DNA of 64,000 nucleotides from Rhodovulum sulfidophilum DSM 1374. Its GTDB lineage: Bacteria; Pseudomonadota; Alphaproteobacteria; Rhodobacterales; Rhodobacteraceae. Shown here one piece after another: positions 45,980 through 54,927 of the stretch (position 1 is its first letter; each line of letters opens with the position of its first letter). The notes below the pieces were generated by a model. It saw only the letters and a program-made list of their open reading frames with translations. It was not told the origin of the DNA and made no database searches. The position numbers and the translations under genes are program-made. The stretch covers positions 1,158,501-1,222,500 of the forward strand of contig NZ_CP015418.1 in NCBI RefSeq assembly GCF_001633165.1, in the 5' to 3' direction.

Positions 45980-47335
45980 TCAGATCGCCGAGCTGTGGCC
46001 GGCTTTAGACAGGTCGTAGGCGTCGAAGCCGCGGGCGATCATCCGGGCCAGCGGCTTGCCGTGTTCCGGCACCGTCAGCCCGTCATTGGTGAGGTCGATG
46101 AACCCGGCGAAGCGGTCGGCCACCTCCTGGAACATCGCGTTCAGCTCGGCTTTCGGGATGCCGAAACTCTCGGTGATCTCGGCGGTCGAGATGTGGAAGT
46201 CGCACATCAGCGCCTCGATCATCCGCGAGCGCATCCTGTCCTCGTCGGTGAACACATGGCCCCGGCCGGTGGCGAAGCGGCCGTCGCGGATGCGCGCCGT
46301 GTAATCCGAGGTGCCCGAGAGGTTCTGCGCATAGCCCTGCGGGAAGCGCGAGATCGAGGAGGCGCCCAGACCGATCAGCGCCGCGGCGGTGTCGTCGGTA
46401 TAGCCCTGGAAGTTCCGGCGCAGCTCGCCGGCCTCCAGTGCCCGGGCCAGCCCGTCCTCGGGCCGCGCGAAGTGGTCGATGCCGATCTCGCGATAGCCGT
46501 CCCACAGGAACAGTTCCTTGGCGGTCTCGTAAAGCTTCAGCCGGTTCTCCGGCGTCGGCAGCGCCTCGGTCGGGATCATCGACTGGCGCCGGGCCATCCA
46601 GGGCACGTGGGCATAGCCGTAAAGCGCGACCCGGTCGGGCGACAGCGACATCAGCTTCTGCACCGATTCGGCGATCCGCTCGTTCGACTGATGCGGCAGG
46701 CCGTAAAGGATGTCGGCATTCAGCGAGGTGATGCCCTTCGAGCGGATCAGGTCGACCGCGTCGCGGGTGATGTCATAGCTCTGGATCCGGCCGATCACCG
46801 ACTGGATCTGCGGGTCGAAGTCCTGGATGCCGATCGAGGCGCGGTTCATGCCCGCCCCGGCCAGCACGTCGAGCCGGGCCTCGTCGATCTCGTTCGGGTC
46901 GATCTCGACCGAGAACTCGCCCTCTTCGTGCATCGGCGCGACCGCGAAGATCGCCTCGGTCAGCTGTTTCATCATGTCCGGCGACAACAGCGTCGGCGTT
47001 CCCCCGCCCCAGTGCAGGCGCGACAGCGTGACGCCCTCCGGCAGCCGCTTGCCCAGCATCGCGATCTCGGTCTTCAGCGTCTCGAGATACGCTTCGACCG
47101 GCGAGTCGGACCGGGTGCCCTGGGTCCGGCAAGCGCAGAACCAGCACAGCCGGCGGCAGAACGGCACGTGGAGATACAGGGAAATCTGCGAACCGGGCTC
47201 GATCTGGCCGATCCAGCCGGCGAAGTCTCCATCGTCTACCGACGCGTTGAAATGGGGTGCCGTGGGGTAACTGGTGTACCGGGGCACCTTGGCGTCAAAT
47301 AGACCGAGACGGGTGAGTTGCGATTCTGTGCTCAT
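45980..47335 (-). CDS. hemN: Oxygen-independent coproporphyrinogen III oxidase
   Basis: 451 residues from ATG 47335. Radical-SAM cluster motif HVPFCRRLCWFCACRTQG (CX3CX2C), LHWGGGTPTLLSP, ADILYGLPHQS and a HemN-type C-terminus (ESFGIPKAELNAMF). It decarboxylates coproporphyrinogen III without O2, feeding haem and bacteriochlorophyll synthesis when anaerobic. Divergent from fnrL with an FNR-type box in between at 47371-47384, as in R. sphaeroides where hemN is FnrL-dependent. Confidence 0.96.
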   Translation of the reverse strand: MSTESQLTRLGLFDAKVPRYTSYPTAPHFNASVDDGDFAGWIGQIEPGSQISLYLHVPFCRRLCWFCACRTQGTRSDSPVEAYLETLKTEIAMLGKRLPEGVTLSRLHWGGGTPTLLSPDMMKQLTEAIFAVAPMHEEGEFSVEIDPNEIDEARLDVLAGAGMNRASIGIQDFDPQIQSVIGRIQSYDITRDAVDLIRSKGITSLNADILYGLPHQSNERIAESVQKLMSLSPDRVALYGYAHVPWMARRQSMIPTEALPTPENRLKLYETAKELFLWDGYREIGIDHFARPEDGLARALEAGELRRNFQGYTDDTAAALIGLGASSISRFPQGYAQNLSGTSDYTARIRDGRFATGRGHVFTDEDRMRSRMIEALMCDFHISTAEITESFGIPKAELNAMFQEVADRFAGFIDLTNDGLTVPEHGKPLARMIARGFDAYDLSKAGHSSAI

Positions 47336-47370
47336 TCGACTAGCGTTAAGTCCACCCAAGGAACCTCTCC

Positions 47371-47384
47371 TTGATCGAAGTCAA
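47371..47384. promoter_or_regulatory. FNR-type box between hemN and fnrL
   Basis: TTGATCGAAGTCAA matches TTGAT-N4-ATCAA in nine of ten positions. It lies 36 bp before hemN and ends 13 bp before the fnrL ATG. The centre (47377.5) would place a class II hemN start about at its own ATG. It also fits autoregulation of fnrL. Confidence 0.7.
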
Positions 47385-47397
47385 AATGGGAAACGGA

Positions 47398-48144
47398 ATG
47401 GCCGTTACCGACACCTCCGTTGTGCATACCGAGTGTTTCGAGTGCCCGATTCGCCATCGTGCCGTCTGTGCACGCTGCGAAGCCGACGAACTGGAGGCGC
47501 TCGAGGCCGTCAAGTACTACCGGACCTACGATGCCGGTCAGAGCGTGATCTGGTCCGGCGATCGCATGGATTTCGTGGGCTCGGTCGTGGAAGGCATCGC
47601 GACCCTGACCCAGACCATGGAGGACGGCCGCACCCAGATGGTGGGCCTTTTGCTGCCGTCCGATTTCGTCGGCCGCCCGGGGCGCGACCTTGCGGCCTAT
47701 GACGTGACCGCGACGACGCAGCTCACGATGTGCTGTTTCCGGCGCAAGCCGTTCGAAGAGCTGATGGTGCGCACGCCCCATATCGGCCAGCGGCTTCTCG
47801 AAATGACGCTCGACGAGCTCGACGCCGCGCGGGAATGGATGCTGCTTCTGGGGCGCAAGACCGCGCGCGAGAAGATCGCCAGCCTGTTGGCGATCATCGC
47901 CCGGCGCGACGCCGTGCTGCGGCTGGGGCCGACCCGCGGCCGGATCGTGTTCGATCTGCCGCTCACGCGCGAATCGATGGCCGACTATCTGGGCCTGACG
48001 CTCGAGACCGTCAGTCGGCAGATCTCGGCGCTGAAGCGCGACGGCGTGATCGTGCTGGAAGGCAAGCGTCATGTGACGGTTCCCGATTTCGACAGGTTGC
48101 TGGGCGAGACCGGCGACGACAATGACGGGGGCATGCCGGCCTGA
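47398..48144 (+). CDS. fnrL: FNR-type oxygen-sensing transcription factor FnrL
   Basis: 248 residues from ATG 47398 (MAVTDTSVVHTE), the known family length; ATG 47386 is also in frame. N-terminal Cys cluster ECFECPIRHRAVCARC plus a further Cys in TMCCFRRKPF would ligate the [4Fe-4S] sensor. A cAMP-receptor-like barrel follows (DFVGRPG), then a helix-turn-helix with the recognition helix LETVSRQISALKRDG. FnrL activates hemN, cco and other genes at low oxygen. Three FNR boxes in this block support autoregulation. Confidence 0.95.
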   Translation: MAVTDTSVVHTECFECPIRHRAVCARCEADELEALEAVKYYRTYDAGQSVIWSGDRMDFVGSVVEGIATLTQTMEDGRTQMVGLLLPSDFVGRPGRDLAAYDVTATTQLTMCCFRRKPFEELMVRTPHIGQRLLEMTLDELDAAREWMLLLGRKTAREKIASLLAIIARRDAVLRLGPTRGRIVFDLPLTRESMADYLGLTLETVSRQISALKRDGVIVLEGKRHVTVPDFDRLLGETGDDNDGGMPA

Positions 48145-48176
48145 GATCCGTCCCAGGCCGGGCCGTCCGCGGCGGT

Positions 48177-49016
48177 TCAGTGCGCCATCAGCACCGGGAT
48201 CGCGGTCTTTTCAAGCATGCCGCGGGTTGCGCCGCCCAGGATCGCCTCGCGGAAGCGCGAGTGGCCATAGGCGCCCATGATCATCATGTCGGCCTCGATA
48301 TCCGTCGCGTGACGCTGCAGCACGTCCGAGACCCGCGGCATGGTCTTGGCCAGCACCGAGATCTCGGTCTTGACGCCGTGGCGCGACAGCATCTGCGACA
48401 GCGCACCGCCGGGATCCGACCGGTCGGGGCCGTGTTTCGGCGGATCGACCACCGCGATATTGACCACGTCGGCGGCCTGCATCAGCGGCAGGGCTTCCTT
48501 GATGGCGGCCATCGCTTCCTGGCTCTGGTTCCAGGCGATCACGATCTTGCGGCCGATATGGGCGGTGTCGGCCCCGGCCGGGACCACCAGCAGCGGTGCA
48601 TGGCCGTCGAACAGGACCGCTTCGGTCGCCGCTTCGTCCTCGATGCCGCGGCCTTCGCCATAGGGGCGGGGCATGATCACGAGATCGGAGAACCGCGCCC
48701 GCTGCGCGACCAGATGGCTGAGCCCGGCAATCTGGGCCACCGCGGCCTCGCTGCTCCAGGTGACGGTCTCGCGGCCCATCCGGACCTTGACCGCGGCTTC
48801 GATCGCCGAGGCGTCTTCCTGCGCCTTGTGCAGGGTCTCCTGCTGGATGAACGCGTTGGTGCCTGCGTAGTAATAGCCTGTCTGGGTCCGGTCGACGCCG
48901 AGGCAGAGAATGTCGAGATGCGCTTCCTCGCGGGCGGCCAGGGTGATCGCCGGTTCGAGGCCTGAGTCGGCAATATCCGTTTCTGTGATGATGGTTAGGA
49001 TGGTCTTGTAGCCCAC
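48177..49016 (-). CDS. uspA: Tandem-domain universal stress protein
   Basis: 279 residues, two UspA domains in tandem. GTG start at 49016 (VGYKTILTIITETDIADS). First-domain segment VIMPRPYGEGRG; the second domain starts GRKIVIAWNQSQEAMAAI and ends with the ATP-binding motif GAYGHSRFREAILGGATRGM. Converges on fnrL. In R. sphaeroides a usp gene lies between fnrL and ccoN too. An FNR box and an inverted repeat lie upstream, suggesting low-oxygen induction. Confidence 0.9.
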   Translation of the reverse strand: MGYKTILTIITETDIADSGLEPAITLAAREEAHLDILCLGVDRTQTGYYYAGTNAFIQQETLHKAQEDASAIEAAVKVRMGRETVTWSSEAAVAQIAGLSHLVAQRARFSDLVIMPRPYGEGRGIEDEAATEAVLFDGHAPLLVVPAGADTAHIGRKIVIAWNQSQEAMAAIKEALPLMQAADVVNIAVVDPPKHGPDRSDPGGALSQMLSRHGVKTEISVLAKTMPRVSDVLQRHATDIEADMMIMGAYGHSRFREAILGGATRGMLEKTAIPVLMAH

Positions 49017-49045
49017 CGCAATACTCCTTCGCGTCGGTAGTGACG

Positions 49046-49070
49046 TCGCGGTGACATTAAATCACCGCGA
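49046..49070. promoter_or_regulatory. Perfect inverted repeat at the uspA promoter
   Basis: Arms TCGCGGTGA (49046-49054) and TCACCGCGA (49062-49070) flank CATTAAA. On the minus strand the middle reads TTTAAT (49061 to 49056), a good -10 element spaced correctly from the FNR box at 49083-49096. It could be an operator or a transcript-start hairpin. Confidence 0.55.
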
Positions 49071-49082
49071 TCTTCCAAGGCT

Positions 49083-49096
49083 TTGACCAAGATCAA
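49083..49096. promoter_or_regulatory. FNR-type box, uspA side
   Basis: TTGACCAAGATCAA matches TTGAT-N4-ATCAA at nine of ten positions. Centre 49089.5 is 40-41 bp from the start site predicted from the minus-strand TTTAAT, class II activator geometry for uspA. Confidence 0.7.
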
Positions 49097-49123
49097 GCTT
49101 GAATTGGACAAGCTAAAGAGAGA

Positions 49124-49137
49124 TTGACTTGGATCAA
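49124..49137. promoter_or_regulatory. FNR-type box, ccoN side
   Basis: TTGACTTGGATCAA matches TTGAT-N4-ATCAA at nine of ten positions. A -10-like TAGAAT lies at 49157-49162, giving a start near 49169 and a box centre about -40, as expected for FnrL-activated cco promoters. Confidence 0.8.
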
Positions 49138-49185
49138 AGCATATCTGTGCATACCATAGAATACGTCACGGTATCGTGAGGGAGT

Positions 49186-49206
49186 CGACCGAAGGCGGTT
49201 CGGTCG
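49186..49206 (+). other. Hairpin in the ccoN 5' leader
   Basis: Perfect 8-bp stem CGACCGAA/TTCGGTCG with a GGCGG loop, ending 22 bp before the ccoN ATG and outside the ribosome site (GAAGGGA). It may stabilise the leader or modulate translation; no known riboswitch is recognised. Confidence 0.5.
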
Positions 49207-49228
49207 GTGAAAGACGAAGGGACTCTCA

Positions 49229-50830
49229 ATGTGGGACTACGTTAAGATCGCCGCCTTGGGCGTGATCGCGGTGCTCGCCGCGGTCGCCGCCTTCATGGCA
49301 CGCGACATGGCATACATGGTGCACGCGGTGATCATCCTGCTCGTTGCCGGCGGCCTCGTCGCGCTGACAGTGCGGGGCCTCGGTGCGCCGAAGCCGGTTG
49401 TCGACAAGACCGGCTACATGGATGATGTCATCCGGGCGGGTGTCATCGCGACCTGTTTCTGGGGCGTGGTCGGCTTTGCCGCCGGCACGTTCATTGCCAG
49501 CCAGTTGGCCTTTCCGGGCCTGAATTTCGAATGGGCCAGCGGGTACATGAATTTCGGCCGGCTGCGTCCGTTGCACACCTCGGCGGTGATCTTCGCCTTT
49601 GGCGGCAACGCGCTGATTGCCACCTCTTTCTATGTCGTGCAGCGCACCAGCGCGGCGCGGCTCTGGGGCGGCAACCTCGCCTGGTTCGTGTTCTGGGGAT
49701 ATCAGCTGTTCATCGTGCTGGCCGCGACCGGCTATCTGCTCGGGGTGACCCAGTCCAAGGAATATGCGGAACCCGAATGGTATGTCGACATCTGGCTGAC
49801 GATCATCTGGCTGGTCTACCTGGCGATCTTCCTCGGCACCGTCTTCAAGCGGAAAGAGCCGCATATCTACGTCGCCAACTGGTTCTATCTCAGCTTCATC
49901 GTCACCGTGGCGATGCTGCACCTGATCAACAACCTCAGCCTTCCGGTCTCGATCTGGGGCTCGAAATCGGTCCAGGTCTTCTCGGGCGTGCAGGATGCCA
50001 TGACGCAGTGGTGGTACGGCCATAACGCGGTGGGCTTCTTCCTGACCGCGGGCTTCCTGGGCATGATGTACTATTTCGTGCCGAAACAGGCCGAGCGTCC
50101 CGTCTACAGCTACAAGCTGTCGATCATCCACTTCTGGGCGCTGATCTTCCTGTATATCTGGGCCGGGCCGCACCACCTGCACTATACCGCGCTGCCGGAC
50201 TGGGCCGGGACGCTGGGGATGGTGTTCTCGATCATGCTGTGGATGCCCTCCTGGGGCGGGATGATCAACGGCCTGATGACGCTGTCGGGCGCCTGGGACA
50301 AGATCCGCACCGACCCGATCATCCGGATGATGGTCGTCGCCGTCGGCTTTTACGGCATGTCGACCTTCGAAGGCCCGATGATGTCGATCCGCGCGGTCAA
50401 CTCGCTGTCGCACTACACCGACTGGACCATTGGCCACGTGCATTCCGGCGCGCTGGGCTGGAACGGCATGATCACCTTCGGCGCGCTCTACTTCCTGGCG
50501 CCGCGGCTGTGGAACAAGGAGCGGCTGTATTCGACCACGCTGGTGTCCTGGCACTTCTGGCTCGCGACCATCGGCATCGTGCTCTACGCGGCCTCGATGT
50601 GGGTCACCGGCATCATGGAAGGCCTGATGTGGCGCGAAGTCGACGCGCAAGGGTTCCTGGTGAACTCCTTCGCCGACACCGTCGCCGCCAAGCACCCGAT
50701 GTATATCGTCCGCGCGCTCGGTGGGGCCCTCTATGTCGCTGGCGGTGTCATCATGTGCTACAACATCTGGAAGACCGCGACCTCCGCGCCCGCCAAGCAA
50801 CCGGCGGCCGTTGCGGCGCCTGCTGAATAA
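49229..50830 (+). CDS. ccoN: cbb3-type cytochrome c oxidase subunit I
   Basis: 533 residues, about 12 transmembrane helices. Low-spin haem ligands and CuB site are visible: [47 protein letters not shown] (CuB His pair) and [16 protein letters not shown]. It is the catalytic core of the high-affinity oxidase. First gene of ccoNOQP, 10 bp before ccoO. An FNR box upstream implies low-oxygen induction. Confidence 0.98.
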   Translation: MWDYVKIAALGVIAVLAAVAAFMARDMAYMVHAVIILLVAGGLVALTVRGLGAPKPVVDKTGYMDDVIRAGVIATCFWGVVGFAAGTFIASQLAFPGLNFEWASGYMNFGRLRPLHTSAVIFAFGGNALIATSFYVVQRTSAARLWGGNLAWFVFWGYQLFIVLAATGYLLGVTQSKEYAEPEWYVDIWLTIIWLVYLAIFLGTVFKRKEPHIYVANWFYLSFIVTVAMLHLINNLSLPVSIWGSKSVQVFSGVQDAMTQWWYGHNAVGFFLTAGFLGMMYYFVPKQAERPVYSYKLSIIHFWALIFLYIWAGPHHLHYTALPDWAGTLGMVFSIMLWMPSWGGMINGLMTLSGAWDKIRTDPIIRMMVVAVGFYGMSTFEGPMMSIRAVNSLSHYTDWTIGHVHSGALGWNGMITFGALYFLAPRLWNKERLYSTTLVSWHFWLATIGIVLYAASMWVTGIMEGLMWREVDAQGFLVNSFADTVAAKHPMYIVRALGGALYVAGGVIMCYNIWKTATSAPAKQPAAVAAPAE

Positions 50831-50840
50831 GGACGCAGTC

Positions 50841-51569
50841 ATGGCAATTCTCGAAAAACACAAGATCCTTGAGAAGAACGCATCGCTGCTTCTGGTGTTC
50901 AGCTTCCTTGTCGTGACCGTGGGCGGTCTGGTCGAGATCGCCCCGCTCTTCTACCTGCAGAACACCATCGAGAAGGTGGAGGGCATGCGCCCCTACTCGC
51001 CGATGGAGCTGGAGGGGCGCGACATCTACGTGCGCGAAGGCTGCTATGTCTGCCACAGCCAGATGATCCGGCCGATGCGCGACGAGGTGGAACGCTACGG
51101 CCATTACAGCCTCGCGGCCGAGTCGATGTACGATCATCCGTTCCAATGGGGGTCCAAGCGGACCGGGCCCGACCTGGCCCGGGTCGGCGGGCGCTATTCC
51201 GATGCCTGGCATGTCAACCACCTGCGCAACCCGCAATCGGTGGTGCCGGAATCGGTGATGCCGAAATACGCCTTCCTCGAACGGCGCATGATCGACCCCG
51301 AGCACATCGCCGACAAGCTGCGCACCCATCGCGCGGTGGGCGTGCCCTATACCGACGAGATGATCGAGAACGCGGTGGCGGATTTCAACGCCCAGATCGA
51401 TCCCTATGACGATGGCGCAGACGCTCTGCTCGAGCGTTATCCGGGCGCGCAGCTGCGCAATTTCGACGGCAATGAGGGCATCTCCGAGATGGATGCGCTG
51501 ATCGCCTATCTGCAGATGCTGGGCACGCTGGTCGACTTCTCGACCTTCGAGCCGGACGCGAGCCGCTGA
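50841..51569 (+). CDS. ccoO: cbb3-type cytochrome c oxidase subunit II
   Basis: 242 residues. One N-terminal helix ([19 protein letters not shown]), then a periplasmic monohaem domain with haem motif [15 protein letters not shown] and the distal Met region [13 protein letters not shown]. It passes electrons from CcoP to CcoN. ATG 50841 ([13 protein letters not shown]), 10 bp after ccoN; earlier in-frame sequence overlaps ccoN. Confidence 0.98.
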   Translation: MAILEKHKILEKNASLLLVFSFLVVTVGGLVEIAPLFYLQNTIEKVEGMRPYSPMELEGRDIYVREGCYVCHSQMIRPMRDEVERYGHYSLAAESMYDHPFQWGSKRTGPDLARVGGRYSDAWHVNHLRNPQSVVPESVMPKYAFLERRMIDPEHIADKLRTHRAVGVPYTDEMIENAVADFNAQIDPYDDGADALLERYPGAQLRNFDGNEGISEMDALIAYLQMLGTLVDFSTFEPDASR

Positions 51570-51580
51570 GGGGGAGGCCG

Positions 51581-51787
51581 ATGGAAACCTATTCCTTCAT
51601 GCGCGAATTCGCCGACAGCTGGATGCTTCTGGTGCTCACCCTGTTCTTCGTCGGCGTGGTTGTCTGGGCGTTTCGCCCGGGCAGCGCCAAGGAGCACAGC
51701 GATACTGCCAACATCCCGTTCCGGCATGAGGACCAACCTGCAGGCACCGAAGACGGTGCGACGTGCCATAAGGAGGCGCGGACATGA
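51581..51787 (+). CDS. ccoQ: cbb3-type cytochrome c oxidase subunit IV
   Basis: 68 residues: METYSFMREFADSWMLLVL, one transmembrane helix (LLVLTLFFVGVVVWAFRPG) and a soluble tail. CcoQ stabilises the complex against oxygen and affects signalling to PrrB in R. sphaeroides. GAGGGGGAGG ribosome site. The stop overlaps the ccoP ATG by 4 bp. Confidence 0.95.
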   Translation: METYSFMREFADSWMLLVLTLFFVGVVVWAFRPGSAKEHSDTANIPFRHEDQPAGTEDGATCHKEART

Positions 51788-52671
51788 GTTCAAGCGATCA
51801 CCACACCAAGCCCGGCGAGGTCGGCACCACCGGCCATAGCTGGGATGGCATCGAAGAGCTGAACAATCCGCTGCCGCGCTGGTGGCTGTGGACCTTCTAT
51901 GCCTGCATCGCCTTCGCCCTGATCTACTCGGTCCTCTATCCGGCCTGGCCGCTGGTGAAGGGGGCGACGCCCGGGCTTCTGGGCTATTCGACCCGGGCGG
52001 CCGTCGAGGTCGAGATCAAGGAATACGAAGACCGCAATGCCGAACTTTCGAGCCAGCTGGCCGCGGCCTCGATGGAAGATCCGGCGGCGATCGAGGCCGA
52101 ACCTGCACTTTACAACTACGCGGTGCAGGGCGGTGCTTCGGTCTTCCGCACCAACTGCGCCCAGTGCCACGGTTCGGGCGCGGCCGGCGTGCAGGGGCAG
52201 GGCTATCCCAGCCTGCTGGACGATGACTGGCTCTGGGGCGGTACGCTGGAGGATATCTACTACACCGTCACCAATGGCGTGCGGAACGAGGACAACATGG
52301 ATGCGCGCTGGTCGCAGATGCCCTCTTTCGGCACCGACGGCCTGCTGACCAGCGGGGAAATCGACCAGGTGGTGCAATATGTCCGGCAAATTTCCGGACA
52401 GGAACATGATGCCGCATTGGCAAGCCAGGGTGAAACGGTGTTCCTTGATAACTGTGCTGCATGCCATGGCGAGGATGGCCGCGGCGACCGCAACGTAGGC
52501 GCGCCCAATCTGACGGACGCGATCTGGCTTTACGGTGGGGACGTCGCGACGCTGACCGAGACGGTGACGAAAGCGCGCTTCGGGGTCATGCCGACCTGGA
52601 AGGAACGTCTCAGCGAGACGGAGCGCAAGGCCGTTGCGGTCTATGTCCACCAGTTGGGCGGCGGCGAGTGA
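51784..52671 (+). CDS. ccoP: cbb3-type cytochrome c oxidase subunit III, dihaem
   Basis: 295 residues. N-terminal HSWDGIEELNNPLPRWWLW, helix at about 36-55, then two class I cytochrome domains with haem motifs CAQCHGSG and CAACHGEDG; Met ligands lie in WSQMPSFG and GVMPTWKERL. It accepts electrons from cytochrome c2 or cy. Last gene of the operon, followed by a strong hairpin. Confidence 0.98.
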   Translation: MSSSDHHTKPGEVGTTGHSWDGIEELNNPLPRWWLWTFYACIAFALIYSVLYPAWPLVKGATPGLLGYSTRAAVEVEIKEYEDRNAELSSQLAAASMEDPAAIEAEPALYNYAVQGGASVFRTNCAQCHGSGAAGVQGQGYPSLLDDDWLWGGTLEDIYYTVTNGVRNEDNMDARWSQMPSFGTDGLLTSGEIDQVVQYVRQISGQEHDAALASQGETVFLDNCAACHGEDGRGDRNVGAPNLTDAIWLYGGDVATLTETVTKARFGVMPTWKERLSETERKAVAVYVHQLGGGE

Positions 52672-52682
52672 CTAAACGACTT

Positions 52683-52703
52683 CCGGGGGCCCTAGGCCCC
52701 CGG
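52683..52703 (+). terminator. Hairpin terminator after ccoP
   Basis: CCGGGGGCC/GGCCCCCGG forms a 9-bp GC stem with a CTA loop, 12 bp past the ccoP stop. No T-run follows. Confidence 0.65.
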
Positions 52704-52807
52704 TCGATGGCACCGGCCCCCATCCTGTTCGCGCGTTTCCACGGGGGCCGGTGTCTATCCTCGCCGAACCGCCCCCCAAGCGTCCAGCGCCCACCCCTGA
52801 GAGAGCC

Positions 52808-52825
52808 CTGTGCGTCAGCGCACAG
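52808..52825 (+). other. Stem-loop followed by T-run upstream of ccoG
   Basis: CTGTGCG/CGCACAG 7-bp stem with a TCAG loop; AATTAGAGTTTTT follows. It could end a short RNA or attenuate ccoG transcription. Purpose unknown. Confidence 0.4.
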
Positions 52826-53029
52826 AATTAGAGTTTTTCCAGTTCTCAAAATCCATCCTGTGCGATTCGCCGTCTCTGACGTCGCACTCTGCCCCAGAAG
52901 TGAACGCCCCGGCGCTTTCCTTGGGACCCCACAGGATCTAGCTATCGCAGAACGAGGGCTCGGAGCGCGACGCGACCCCGCGAGAGGCACGCCGCCGGCC
53001 CCGGCCCGCAGCCCGAACGGAGAGAGCGC

Positions 53030-54463
53030 GTGAGCTCGACAGACCAGAACCCCGACCGCCTTTATTCTGCCCGCGAACCGATCTTCCCGCGGCGCGTGTC
53101 GGGCAAGTTCCGCAGCCTTAAATGGTGGCTTCTCGCCATCTGCCTCGGCATCTATTACCTGCTGCCCTGGATGCGCTGGGACCGCGGCCCGAACCTGCCC
53201 GATCAGGCGGTGCTGATCGACCTTGCCAACCGGCGCTTCTTCTTCTTCACGATCGAGATCTGGCCGCACGAATTCTATTTTGTCGCCGGCCTGCTGATCA
53301 TGGCGGGGCTCGGGCTGTTTCTGTTCACCTCGGCGCTGGGCCGGGTCTGGTGCGGCTATTTCTGCCCGCAGACGGTCTGGACCGACCTGTTCATTCTTGT
53401 CGAGCGTTGGGTCGAGGGCGACCGGAACAAGCGCGTAAAGCTCTGGAATGCGCGCTGGGACACCAGGAAATGGCGGCTGAGGCTGACCAAATGGGCGCTG
53501 TGGCTGGCGATCGCCGTGGCCACCGGCGGTGCCTGGGTCTTCTATTTCGCCGATGCGCCGACGCTGCTGTGGAACCTCGTCACCTTCCAGGCCCATGCGG
53601 TGGCCTATTCGACGATCCTGGTGCTGACGCTCACGACCCTCATCCTGGGCGGCTTCATGCGCGAACAGGTCTGCGTCTACATGTGCCCCTGGCCGCGGAT
53701 CCAGGCGGCGATGATGGATGAGGACACGCTGACCATCGGGTACCGCGAATGGCGGGGCGAGCCGCGAGGCAAGCATCGCAAGGCCGAGGGCGCGGCGCAG
53801 CTCGGCGACTGCATCGATTGCAATGCCTGCGTCAATGTCTGCCCGATGGGGATCGACATCCGCGACGGCCAGCAGCTTGCCTGCATCACCTGCGGGCTGT
53901 GCATCGACGCCTGCGACGATGTCATGGACAAGGTCGGCAAGCCGCGCGGGCTGATCGATTACATGGCGCTGTCGGACGAGGCGCGCGAGCGCGCGGGCAC
54001 CCCCGCGAAAGCCGTCTGGCGGCATGTCTTCCGGGTCCGCACCATCTTCTACACGCTGCTCTGGTCGGCGGTGGGCGTGGGCCTCATGGTGGCGCTGTTC
54101 ATCCGGCCCGATATCGGCATGACCGTCGCCCCGGTCCGCAACCCGATCTTCGTCACCATGTCGGACGGCTCGATCCGCAATACCTATGACGTGCGGGTGC
54201 GCAACATGCATGGCGAGGCGCGCGACTTCCAGCTGAGCGTGACCCCGGCCGAGGCCTTCACGATCTCGGTCGAGGGCGCCGAAGACGCCACCTTCACGGT
54301 CCCGGCCGACGAGACGCTTCTGAAGCGGGTCTATATCGTCGCCCCGGCGGGCAGCGCGCCTGCCAGTGCCTCGACCTCCGAGGTCCGGATCTGGCTCGAG
54401 GGGCTCGCGGCCGAGGAGCGGACCTATGACGACACGGTGTTCAACGGGAGAGGGATGAAATGA
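53030..54463 (+). CDS. ccoG: cbb3 oxidase assembly protein CcoG (RdxB), ferredoxin-like
   Basis: 477 residues, GTG start (VSSTDQNPD) after CGGAGAGAG. Five or so membrane helices, RVWCGYFCPQTVWTD, and two [4Fe-4S] motifs (CIDCNACVNVCPMG and CITCGLCIDACDDV). A C-terminal Ig-like periplasmic domain with RNMHGEARDFQLSV follows. CcoG reduces copper for insertion into CcoN. The stop overlaps the ccoH start. Confidence 0.96.
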   Translation: MSSTDQNPDRLYSAREPIFPRRVSGKFRSLKWWLLAICLGIYYLLPWMRWDRGPNLPDQAVLIDLANRRFFFFTIEIWPHEFYFVAGLLIMAGLGLFLFTSALGRVWCGYFCPQTVWTDLFILVERWVEGDRNKRVKLWNARWDTRKWRLRLTKWALWLAIAVATGGAWVFYFADAPTLLWNLVTFQAHAVAYSTILVLTLTTLILGGFMREQVCVYMCPWPRIQAAMMDEDTLTIGYREWRGEPRGKHRKAEGAAQLGDCIDCNACVNVCPMGIDIRDGQQLACITCGLCIDACDDVMDKVGKPRGLIDYMALSDEARERAGTPAKAVWRHVFRVRTIFYTLLWSAVGVGLMVALFIRPDIGMTVAPVRNPIFVTMSDGSIRNTYDVRVRNMHGEARDFQLSVTPAEAFTISVEGAEDATFTVPADETLLKRVYIVAPAGSAPASASTSEVRIWLEGLAAEERTYDDTVFNGRGMK

Positions 54464-54924
54464 TGGGCAAGGAGCTGACCGGACGGAAGGTCCTCATCTT
54501 CACCGTTTCCGCCTTCGCGGTGGTGGTGGGCGTCAACCTGACGCTGGCCTATCAGGCGGTGCATACCTTCCCCGGTCTGGAAGTCGCCAATTCCTATGTC
54601 GCGAGCCAGGAGTTCAACACCCATCTGCACGAGCAGCAGGCCCTGGGCTGGACCACCAGCATCGATTACGACGAGGCCGAGAAGGTGCTGGCGCTGCGCT
54701 TCGAGGACGAGGCCGGCAAACCGGTCGAGGTCCGCGATCTCGACGTTCTGGTCGGTCGCGCGACCAGCGTGCGTGACGACCGGACGCCCCGGATGGTCTA
54801 TTACAACGGCGCCTTCTCGTCGCCGCTCGATCTGGGCGGGGGCTTCTGGACGATCCGCGTCACCGCCGCGGCGGAAGATGGCACGCCCTTCCGGCAGCGG
54901 CTGCAACTGCACGTGGACGGTTAG
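54460..54924 (+). CDS. ccoH: cbb3 oxidase assembly protein CcoH (RdxH, FixH family)
   Basis: 153-154 residues; tandem ATGs at 54460 and 54463 overlap the ccoG stop. One N-terminal helix (VLIFTVSAFAVVVGVNLTLA), then a FixH domain with HTFPGLEVANSYVASQEFN and LDLGGGFWTIRVTA. It helps CcoI and CcoG in assembly. Three bp before ccoI. Confidence 0.94.
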   Translation: MMGKELTGRKVLIFTVSAFAVVVGVNLTLAYQAVHTFPGLEVANSYVASQEFNTHLHEQQALGWTTSIDYDEAEKVLALRFEDEAGKPVEVRDLDVLVGRATSVRDDRTPRMVYYNGAFSSPLDLGGGFWTIRVTAAAEDGTPFRQRLQLHVDG

Positions 54925-54927
54925 GCC

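Larger units (their letters stand above)
52672..53029. other. ccoP-ccoG intergenic region (358 bp)
   Basis: No convincing protein. It holds the ccoP terminator (52683-52703), a second hairpin at 52808-52825 followed by an AT-rich patch with TTTTT, and presumably the ccoGHIS promoter. No FNR box is visible. Confidence 0.7.
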
